The notes under the pieces: model-generated
What the model was told of the DNA's origin: nothing
Seen by the model: only the letters and a program-made list of their open reading frames with translations
Databases searched by the model: none
In this document: positions 1 through 5,008 of the stretch, piece by piece
How positions within the stretch are numbered: the first letter of the stretch is position 1
Layout: every line of letters starts with the position of its first letter
Translations under genes and position numbers: made by a program
Assembly (NCBI GenBank): GCA_902767355.1
Contig: CACXHG010000241.1
Coordinates: 1-5,008, forward strand
DNA from: an uncultured Bacteroidia bacterium
GTDB lineage: Bacteria; Bacteroidota; Bacteroidia; Bacteroidales; UBA932
Direction of reading: 5' to 3'
Length of the DNA stretch: 5,008 nucleotides

Positions 1-834
1 CTCAGGGCTGGGCTCGTGCCTGTCGAGTTCAGGAAAGAGGTCGCCGACTCCTGTTTCAGGGAAGACTATGAAAGGGAGGCGCTCTTTTACAAGATGGACG
101 CCCTCAACACGGCCTATGTGGCATTTACGCGTGCCGAGAAAGAGCTGATAGTGTTTGCAAAACGCAGTCGCAACCGCAAGGGCATCTCGGATATGCTCTA
201 CCCGCTGCTCGAAGATTCGCTCCAGGATAATGTCTGGCAGGTAGGGGAGCGCAAGGAGTATGTGGCAGAAAAAGACGACGATGTGGCTATGGAGCGCATG
301 CCAGTTTCCAGCTATGATTCCATCCCCATGGAAGGCACGCAGCCGGGCCGCAGCAGGCTGGAGCTCGTTTACCGGGGCAGCGATTATTTCGATGCCGACC
401 AGATAGTGTCTCCCCGCGCACGCGGCATAGTGCTGCACGACATCCTCGCCTCCATAGGCGGTGCGGCCGACATCCCGGCGGCGGTCGCGGCTGCCGTGGC
501 CTCCGGCGAACTGCCGCAGGCCCAGAGCGCCGAGACAGAAGCTTTGCTGCAGGAAATGATGGCTCAGGCGGAGCCGTACGGCTGGTTCGCCCCGAATGCC
601 GAGCATCTGAACGAGGTTTCTATAGTGGACACCGATGGCAAGAGCTACCGGCCCGACAGGGTGATAATCTCCGATGGCCGCGCAGTGGTGGTGGATTATA
701 AGTTCGGTTCGCGCCACGGCGGCTATGCGGCCCAGGTGCGCCGCTATGTGTCCATGCTCGAAGAAATGGGTTATTCGCAAAGCGAAGGCTATCTTTGGTA
801 CGCAGCAGAGAACAAAATCGAAAAAGTTGCGTAA
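1..834 (+). CDS. AddA/RecB-like UvrD-family helicase with C-terminal PD-(D/E)XK nuclease (3' part only)
   Basis: The frame is open from base 1, so this is the C-terminal 277 codons of a larger protein; full family members are usually over 1,000 residues. The GTG at 16 is internal, not a start. Bases 115-141 encode YVAFTRAEK, which is superfamily 1 helicase motif VI with its nucleotide-sensing arginine. A linker follows, then a RecB-type nuclease domain: RGIVLHD (about 409-441), an acidic EVSI segment (about 613), RPDRVI (about 649-666), the catalytic VVDYK (688-702) and the downstream Q...Y pair (QVRRY, about 733-747). All the expected catalytic residues are present, so this end of the enzyme looks active. 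The family unwinds and resects double-strand breaks to prepare for RecA recombination, normally with a second subunit (AddB) often encoded next door, here presumably to the left. It is followed by a methyltransferase gene after 11 bases. A single-subunit helicase-nuclease other than AddA cannot be excluded without the N-terminal part. Confidence 0.88.
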   Translation, partial: LRAGLVPVEFRKEVADSCFREDYEREALFYKMDALNTAYVAFTRAEKELIVFAKRSRNRKGISDMLYPLLEDSLQDNVWQVGERKEYVAEKDDDVAMERMPVSSYDSIPMEGTQPGRSRLELVYRGSDYFDADQIVSPRARGIVLHDILASIGGAADIPAAVAAAVASGELPQAQSAETEALLQEMMAQAEPYGWFAPNAEHLNEVSIVDTDGKSYRPDRVIISDGRAVVVDYKFGSRHGGYAAQVRRYVSMLEEMGYSQSEGYLWYAAENKIEKVA

Positions 835-845
835 ATTCGCCTTTC

Positions 846-1553
846 GTGAAAGGCAAACTATATCTGATACCGTCGCCGCTTGGCGAGGGCGACCCGCGAG
901 AGGTGCTTCCGGCGCCGCTTTTTGAGCGCATCGCGCTTCTGGATACTTTTGTGGTGGAAGAGATTCGCACCGCCCGCCGCTTCCTTTCGGCCGCCGGCCT
1001 TAAGGGCAAGATAGACACGCTCACTTTCTATGAGCTTAACGAGCATACCGCCGAGGCCGATGCCGCCGGCTATGTGAAATTGCTGGAGGACGGCCATGAT
1101 GTGGGGCTGATCAGCGAAGCCGGGCTGCCGGCGGTGGCCGACCCAGGAAGCATCCTGGTTGCGGCCGCCCATCGCCACGACATCGAGGTGGTGCCCTTTG
1201 TGGGCCCTTCGTCGCTGATGCTGGCGCTGATGAGTTCCGGCATGAACGGCCAGAACTTTGCTTTCACCGGTTATCTGCCTGTAAAACAGGCCGAACGCCG
1301 CGCGCGCCTGTCGGAACTGGAAAAACTTTCCCGCCGCACGGGCCAGACCCAGATAATAATAGAGACCCCATATCGCAACGACGCCCTGCTCGAAGATATG
1401 CTCTCGGTGCTCGGCGCCGATACCCGCATCTGCATCGCTGCCAATATTACCCAGCCGGATGCCTTCATCCGCACCCGAACGGTGGCCGCATGGAAGCAAA
1501 ATCCGGTGACGGTGGGCAAGCGGCCCTGCGTATTCGTGCTCTCGGCAAAATAA
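846..1553 (+). CDS. SAM-dependent methyltransferase, RsmI/YraL-like (tetrapyrrole methylase fold)
   Basis: A 235-residue protein of the SAM/tetrapyrrole methylase superfamily, most like RsmI, which 2'-O-methylates C1402 of 16S rRNA. Visible elements are the N-terminal LYLIPSPLGEG strand-loop (residues 5-15), VEEIRTARRFL (38-47) where RsmI has its EDTR segment, GLISEAGLPAVADPG (87-101) matching the RsmI SDAGTP...DPG motif, VVPFVGPSSLMLAL (115-128) at the SAM pocket, FTGYLPV (140-146) and IIIETPYR (170-177). The C-terminal extension of E. coli RsmI is missing, and several motif residues differ (SPLGEG for TPIGN, SEAGLP for SDAGTP). It may therefore belong to a Bacteroidota side branch whose target is not certainly C1402. 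The GTG at 846 is chosen because homology begins immediately after it (KGKLYLIP); an in-frame TTG at 795 would overlap the upstream gene and add unconserved sequence. No Shine-Dalgarno sequence is visible. It sits 11 bases after the helicase-nuclease and 16 before folB, consistent with co-transcription. Confidence 0.88.
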   Translation: MKGKLYLIPSPLGEGDPREVLPAPLFERIALLDTFVVEEIRTARRFLSAAGLKGKIDTLTFYELNEHTAEADAAGYVKLLEDGHDVGLISEAGLPAVADPGSILVAAAHRHDIEVVPFVGPSSLMLALMSSGMNGQNFAFTGYLPVKQAERRARLSELEKLSRRTGQTQIIIETPYRNDALLEDMLSVLGADTRICIAANITQPDAFIRTRTVAAWKQNPVTVGKRPCVFVLSAK

Positions 1554-1569
1554 GACAATCAGCTTCGGA

Positions 1570-1950
1570 ATGAAAGACAACGGAATCATAGAACTGCGCG
1601 ACATGCGCTTCAAAGCCTACCACGGCTGCCTTCCGCAGGAGCGCATCCAGGGGACGCAGTACCAGGTGAGCCTGCGTTGCGAGCTGGACTTGCGCCGGGC
1701 GTCAGAGAGCGACTCGCTGGAGCATACTGTGGATTATTCTGCACTGTATGACATAGTTAAGCAGGAGATGGCCACGCCCGCCAACCTGCTGGAGAAAGTG
1801 GCCGGCAACATCCTGAAAAGAGTCCGGGAATATGCCCCCGAAATCAAAGGCGCCAGTGTCACGATATGCAAGATGGACCCGCCCTTCGACTATGCCGACA
1901 ATGCGCTGGACCGACACCGGACGGCCGCCTGTGTAACCCTCGGATTCTGA
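1570..1950 (+). CDS. folB: dihydroneopterin aldolase
   Basis: A 126-residue protein of normal length for FolB, the cytosolic enzyme that splits 7,8-dihydroneopterin into 6-hydroxymethyl-7,8-dihydropterin and glycolaldehyde in folate synthesis, working as an octamer in characterised relatives. The sequence shows FKAYHGCLPQER (residues 14-25) with a glutamate at 24, the HTVDYSALYDIVK segment (52-64) with Tyr56, NLLEKVA (72-78) with Glu75, and VTICKMDPPF (97-106) with Lys101. These line up with the pterin-binding Glu and Tyr, the second Glu, and the catalytic Lys of studied FolB enzymes, so it should be active. An ATG start fits the family N-terminus (IIELRDMRFKAYHG). It lies 16 bases after the methyltransferase and 4 bases before mtaB, so it is almost certainly inside an operon. 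No other folate genes are visible in the window. FolX-type epimerase activity is possible for this fold but less likely given the full FolB residue set. Confidence 0.95.
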   Translation: MKDNGIIELRDMRFKAYHGCLPQERIQGTQYQVSLRCELDLRRASESDSLEHTVDYSALYDIVKQEMATPANLLEKVAGNILKRVREYAPEIKGASVTICKMDPPFDYADNALDRHRTAACVTLGF

Positions 1951-1954
1951 CGCC

Positions 1955-3196
1955 ATGAAAACCGTCGCAATAGAAACCCTCGGCTGCAAGCTCTCCTTTG
2001 CAGAATCTTCTACCTATGCCAGGGAGTTCGAAGCGGCCGGCTACGGGATTGTGCCCTGCAGCGAGCCGGCCGACATATATGTGGTGAACACCTGCTCGGT
2101 GACCGCCCATGCCGACAAGAAGGGGCGCAACTTCATCGCCCGCCTGCACCGCCGCGCGCCCGAAGCCAGGATAATAGTGACCGGCTGCCAGGCGCAACTA
2201 AAGGCAGCGCAGCTGGCTGCATTGGACGGAGTCTGGGCCGTGGTGGGTTCGCAGTATAAGGCGGACCTCGTGAAGATCGCCACCGCCTCGGCGCCGGACA
2301 GGAGGGTGTTCGTGGAGCCCATAGCTTCCAGCCATAACTATTTCCCGGCCCATTCCACCACTGGCCGGACGCGTGCCTTTCTGAAAGTGCAGGACGGCTG
2401 CGACTACCACTGCACATACTGCACCGTGCCGCTGGCTCGCGGCGACAGCCGCAACCCTTCCATAGCTTCGGTGGTGGAGCAGGCCAGGGATATCGCGGCG
2501 GCCGGGTTCAAGGAGGTCGTTATCACCGGTGTCAACACGGGCGACTTCGGGAAGAGCACCGGCGAGAGTTTTTTTGACCTGCTCAAGGCCCTCTGCGAAG
2601 TGGAGGGCATAGAGCGCTACCGCATCTCCTCCATCGAGCCCAACCTGCTGACAGATGAGATAGTGGACTGGATTGCCGGCGGCACCAAGATACTGCCGCA
2701 CTTCCACATTCCGCTGCAGTCCGGCTGTGACCGTATCCTGGCAGCCATGCACCGCCGCTACAACACCGATTTCTTCCGCCGCAAGATAGAGTATGTCCGC
2801 AGCCGCATCGACAACGTGTTTTTCGGCATAGACGTAATCGTGGGCTTTCCCGGCGAGAGCGATGCCGATTTCGAGACCACCCGCCGTTTTCTGGAAGAGA
2901 TCAGGCCGGCCTTCATACATATCTTCCCCTATTCCCGCAGGGCCGACACCCCGGCGGCGCAGATGAGCGGCCAGGTGGCCGAGAATGTCAAGGCGGCCCG
3001 CGTGCAGGCTCTGGAGGCGCTATGCGACAGGCTGCATGCAGAGTTCTACGCCGCCAACCGCGGCCGGCGCGAGCAGGTGCTCTTCGAAAGCACGGAGAAG
3101 AATGGGAAGATGTTCGGCTACAGCCGCAACTATATCAGGGTAGAACGCGACTATGACCCCGCCCTGGTGGGCCAGATAGTGGAAGTAGAATTGTAA
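1955..3196 (+). CDS. mtaB: tRNA (N6-L-threonylcarbamoyladenosine(37)-C2)-methylthiotransferase MtaB
   Basis: A 413-residue radical SAM enzyme that converts t6A to ms2t6A at position 37, next to the anticodon of ANN-decoding tRNAs. The N-terminal methylthiotransferase domain (about 1-130) has the three cysteines expected to hold the auxiliary 4Fe-4S cluster: Cys11 in TLGCKLS, Cys47 in VNTCSVT and Cys78 in VTGCQAQ. The radical SAM core follows, with the CxxxCxxC cluster at Cys149, Cys153 and Cys156 (DGCDYHCTYC), then VITGVNTGDFG (188-198), ISSIEPNLL (224-232), HIPLQSGCDR (251-260), DVIVGFPGES (293-302) and FPYSRRADTPA (324-334). The last ~45 residues resemble a TRAM RNA-binding domain. ADKKGR (53-58) and the GCKL signature favour MtaB over MiaB or RimO. 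One minor deviation is Ser14 where GCKLN is usual. The ATG lies 4 bases after folB and the stop is 2 bases before the next gene, with no Shine-Dalgarno sequence. Confidence 0.95.
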   Translation: MKTVAIETLGCKLSFAESSTYAREFEAAGYGIVPCSEPADIYVVNTCSVTAHADKKGRNFIARLHRRAPEARIIVTGCQAQLKAAQLAALDGVWAVVGSQYKADLVKIATASAPDRRVFVEPIASSHNYFPAHSTTGRTRAFLKVQDGCDYHCTYCTVPLARGDSRNPSIASVVEQARDIAAAGFKEVVITGVNTGDFGKSTGESFFDLLKALCEVEGIERYRISSIEPNLLTDEIVDWIAGGTKILPHFHIPLQSGCDRILAAMHRRYNTDFFRRKIEYVRSRIDNVFFGIDVIVGFPGESDADFETTRRFLEEIRPAFIHIFPYSRRADTPAAQMSGQVAENVKAARVQALEALCDRLHAEFYAANRGRREQVLFESTEKNGKMFGYSRNYIRVERDYDPALVGQIVEVEL

Positions 3197-3198
3197 TT

Positions 3199-3966
3199 AT
3201 GGCAAATAAAGCGATATTTTTGGGCACGGGTACTTCTTCCGGAGTTCCTATGCTCGGCTGCACCTGCCCGGTGTGCAAATCAACTGACGCCAAGGACAAG
3301 CGCATGCGCAGCTCTGTCTGCGTAGAGTATGAAGGCTTGCGGCTGCTGGTGGATGCCGGCCCGGATTTCCGCACGCAGCTGCTGCGCGAGAATATTTCCC
3401 ACATAGACGCCATCCTGCTGACACACAATCATAAGGACCACACCGGCGGGCTGGACGACGTGCGCAGTTTCAACTATTTCGAAAGGCGTGCCTTCCCGAT
3501 CTACTGCGAAGAATATGTGCAACAGTCGCTCCGCAAGGAATACAGCTATGCCTTCGACGAGCATCCCTATCCCGGGGCGCCGCAGTATGAGTTGCACACC
3601 ATCACCAATGAGCCGTTCTGCGTCCAGGGGGTAGAGGTGGTGCCCGTGCGTGCCCTGCACTACAAACTTCCAGTGCTGGGGTTCCGCTTTGGGAAATTCG
3701 GCTACCTGACCGACGCCAGTGCCATAGACGAGTCCGAACTGGAAAAATTCAAGGGCGTGGATTGCTTTGTGGTGAACGCCATCCGCTTCGAAAAGCACAT
3801 TTCCCATTTCACGCTGGGCGAGGCCCTCGAGGTGATTGCCAAGGTGGGCGCAAAGCGCTCTTTCCTGACGCATCTTTCGCACCAGCTGCCCATCCACACC
3901 AGTCTCCAAAAACTGCTTCCGGAGGGCGTTGAGCCGGCTTTCGACGGGTTGCGTATTGAATTTTAA
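3199..3966 (+). CDS. PhnP-like MBL-fold metallo-hydrolase (putative cyclic phosphodiesterase)
   Basis: A 255-residue metallo-beta-lactamase-fold protein. The N-terminus FLGTGTSSGVP (7-17) followed by CTCPVC (Cys21, Cys23, Cys26) is the PhnP-type signature; in E. coli PhnP such cysteines bind a structural zinc with a C-terminal histidine. The dinuclear metal site is visible as LTHNHKDH (74-81, the HxHxDH motif), His154 in RALHYKLP, Asp172 in GYLTDAS and His225 in FLTHLSH; His200 and His203 (KHISHF) are also conserved-looking. All catalytic ligands appear present. PhnP itself hydrolyses 5-phosphoribosyl 1,2-cyclic phosphate in phosphonate breakdown, but no carbon-phosphorus lyase genes are in view, so the real substrate is unknown; another cyclic nucleotide or phosphodiester is plausible. 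RNase Z-type activity is less likely given the PhnP-style cysteine motif. The ATG is 2 bases after the mtaB stop in an A/T-rich setting, indicating translation from the same message. The 3' end overlaps the -33 element of the rhaB promoter. Confidence 0.88.
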   Translation: MANKAIFLGTGTSSGVPMLGCTCPVCKSTDAKDKRMRSSVCVEYEGLRLLVDAGPDFRTQLLRENISHIDAILLTHNHKDHTGGLDDVRSFNYFERRAFPIYCEEYVQQSLRKEYSYAFDEHPYPGAPQYELHTITNEPFCVQGVEVVPVRALHYKLPVLGFRFGKFGYLTDASAIDESELEKFKGVDCFVVNAIRFEKHISHFTLGEALEVIAKVGAKRSFLTHLSHQLPIHTSLQKLLPEGVEPAFDGLRIEF

Positions 3967-3986
3967 ATCCATTTTTTGTAACTTTG
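3956..3986 (+). promoter_or_regulatory. Bacteroidota-type -33/-7 promoter for rhaB
   Basis: TTG at 3956-3958 is followed after 20 bases by TAACTTTG at 3979-3986. This fits the Bacteroidota housekeeping sigma consensus (TTG, 19-21 bases, TAnnTTTG) in both boxes and in spacing. It lies in and just left of the only real intergenic gap, on the + strand, with the -33 box inside the last codons of the PhnP-like gene. Transcription would be expected to begin near 3990-3995, leaving a leader of about 20-25 bases before the rhaB ATG at 4014. No convincing operator for a rhamnose regulator could be identified; the gap also holds a short TTGGA-GA-TTGGA direct repeat (3984-3995) of unknown meaning. Confidence 0.6.
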
Positions 3987-4013
3987 GAGATTGGATTCTA
4001 ATAAGCATTATAT

Positions 4014-5008
4014 ATGGCATTTAACTCAATCAGTATCGATTTGGGTGCGACCAGCGGAAGGGTAGTGCTCGCCACTTTGGACGGCGGCAAACTCTCTCTG
4101 GAAGAGGTTCACCGTTTTCCCAACGGCTTTTCTACGATTGCCGGCCGCACTTACTGCAATCTGTATTACCTTTTCGACGAAATCCGCAAGGGCCTCAAGA
4201 AAATCGGCTCCAGCGGAGTCGAAGTGTCCTCTATCGGTATCGATACCTGGGGCGTGGATGTAGTGTGCATCGGGCGCGACGGGCACATCCTCTCGCAGCC
4301 CCGCGCATACCGCGACACCTATACCGAGGGTATGATGGAGGAGTATTTCAAGATTGTCCCCAAAAACGAAGTCTATCGCCGCACGGGTATCCAGTTCATG
4401 AACTTCAATACCCTGTTCCAGCTGTTTACCCTGCGCCGCGAGGGCAATTCTTCGCTCGAGGCGGCCGACAAGATACTCTTCCTGCCGGATGCGCTCTCTT
4501 ATCTGCTCACCGGCAATATGGTGTGCGAATACACCATCCTGTCCACCTCGCAGTTCCTGAATCCCTACGACAAGAAGATAGACGAGGGCCTGCTCGAAGC
4601 CGCCGGCATCAGCCCCAAGTTGTTCCCGGAGATTGTCATGCCCGGTCACGTCGTGGGCCCTCTCACGGCGGATCTTGCCAAGGAGACCGGCCTGGGCCCT
4701 GTGAAAGTGATTGCCGTTGCCGGCCACGACACCGGCAGTGCCGTGGCTGCGGTTCCCGCAACCACCAAGAATTTTGCCTATCTGTCGTCCGGCACCTGGT
4801 CGCTCATCGGCATAGAGGCCTATGAGCCGATTATCGGAGAAGAGTCTTTTAAAGAGAATTATACCAACGAGGGCGGCATAGACGGCACCATCCGTTTCCT
4901 GAAGAATGTGACCGGAATGTGGCTGCTGGAGCAGTGCCGCGTGGGTTGGAAAGAACAGGGCAAGGACTACAGCTATCCCCAGATCGTGGAGATGATGGGC
5001 AAGGCCAA
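4014..5008 (+). CDS. rhaB: L-rhamnulokinase (5' part, cut by the window edge)
   Basis: The first 331 codons of an FGGY-family sugar kinase; complete rhamnulokinases have about 480 residues, so roughly two thirds is present. The enzyme phosphorylates L-rhamnulose to L-rhamnulose 1-phosphate in cytosolic L-rhamnose catabolism. Rhamnulokinase hallmarks run in the usual order: SIDLGATSGRV (7-17, phosphate-binding), IGIDTWGVD (74-82), AYRD (98-101), TGIQFMNFNTLFQL (124-137), FLPDALSYLLTG (156-167), CEYT (171-174), GHDTGSAV (237-244) with the likely catalytic base Asp239, YLSSGTWSLIG (256-266), TNEGG (284-288) and FLKNVTGMWLL (295-305). This pattern is specific enough to separate it from xylulokinase, glycerol kinase and fuculokinase. 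The ATG is chosen because homology starts at once, and it follows an A/T-rich leader without a Shine-Dalgarno sequence. A promoter lies just upstream, so it probably heads its own transcript; in Bacteroides the gene is called rhaK and is followed by rhamnose isomerase, permease and aldolase genes, which would lie to the right here. Confidence 0.95.
   Translation, partial: MAFNSISIDLGATSGRVVLATLDGGKLSLEEVHRFPNGFSTIAGRTYCNLYYLFDEIRKGLKKIGSSGVEVSSIGIDTWGVDVVCIGRDGHILSQPRAYRDTYTEGMMEEYFKIVPKNEVYRRTGIQFMNFNTLFQLFTLRREGNSSLEAADKILFLPDALSYLLTGNMVCEYTILSTSQFLNPYDKKIDEGLLEAAGISPKLFPEIVMPGHVVGPLTADLAKETGLGPVKVIAVAGHDTGSAVAAVPATTKNFAYLSSGTWSLIGIEAYEPIIGEESFKENYTNEGGIDGTIRFLKNVTGMWLLEQCRVGWKEQGKDYSYPQIVEMMGKA

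Noticed and set aside
790..797. TATCTTTG, a match to the Bacteroidota -7 box, about 50 bases before the methyltransferase start
   Set aside because: There is no TTG at the right distance upstream (only TGG), it lies inside the conserved end of the helicase-nuclease gene, and one such 6-base-specific match is about what chance gives in 5 kb.
858..1613. 251-codon open frame on the - strand across the methyltransferase gene
   Set aside because: It is the mirror of a high-G+C coding region, has no recognisable motifs and low-complexity composition, and overlaps a gene with clear homology on the + strand.
2198..2920. 240-codon open frame on the - strand inside mtaB
   Set aside because: It lies fully within a well-supported radical SAM gene and shows no family resemblance; a codon-bias shadow.
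3966..3980. T-run after the PhnP-like gene as a rho-independent terminator
   Set aside because: No stable G/C-rich hairpin directly precedes the T-run; the T/A richness is better explained by the promoter.
3999..4012. Possible small inverted repeat (TAAT/ATTA arms) just before the rhaB start, as an operator
   Set aside because: Arms of only four A/T bases in an A/T-rich leader are expected by chance.
3280..4020. 246-codon open frame on the - strand across the PhnP-like gene and the rhaB promoter
   Set aside because: No motifs, and it covers a region explained by a + strand gene with intact metal ligands.
4026..4825. Open frames inside rhaB (- strand 4026-4727 and + strand 4265-4825)
   Set aside because: The true reading frame is the unbroken rhamnulokinase frame from 4014; the others give Arg/His/Pro- or Ala/Gly-rich translations without homology.

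Overview
The window looks like chromosomal core DNA from a high-G+C member of the Bacteroidota, most likely the order Bacteroidales; Alistipes/Rikenellaceae-like or similar high-G+C gut lineages are guesses. The reasons are the protein variants (a MtaB methylthiotransferase, a short RsmI/YraL-type methyltransferase, a rhamnulokinase), the absence of Shine-Dalgarno sequences in front of every start codon, and one near-perfect Bacteroidota-type promoter (TTG, 20 bases, TAnnTTTG). All genes lie on the + strand and coding density is about 98%. There are no RNA genes, insertion sequences, CRISPR arrays, phage genes or notable repeats.

Layout: (1) bases 1-834, the C-terminal end of a large AddA/RecB-like helicase-nuclease whose start lies left of the window; (2) 846-1553, a SAM-dependent methyltransferase of the RsmI/YraL family with a GTG start; (3) 1570-1950, dihydroneopterin aldolase (folB); (4) 1955-3196, the tRNA t6A37 methylthiotransferase MtaB; (5) 3199-3966, a PhnP-like metallo-beta-lactamase-fold hydrolase; (6) 4014-5008, the first 331 codons of L-rhamnulokinase (rhaB, called rhaK in Bacteroides), which runs off the right edge.

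Genes 1 to 5 are separated by only 11, 16, 4 and 2 bases and very probably share a transcript. They form a mixed housekeeping group: recombinational DNA repair, RNA methylation, folate synthesis, tRNA modification and a phosphodiesterase-type hydrolase of unknown substrate. The 47-base gap before rhaB is the only real intergenic space. It carries the promoter, so rhaB probably opens a separate transcript for L-rhamnose catabolism whose other genes would lie to the right.

I found no clear novel system. The points most worth a second look are the divergent RsmI-like methyltransferase, the PhnP-like hydrolase lying outside any visible phosphonate operon, and the rhaB promoter.
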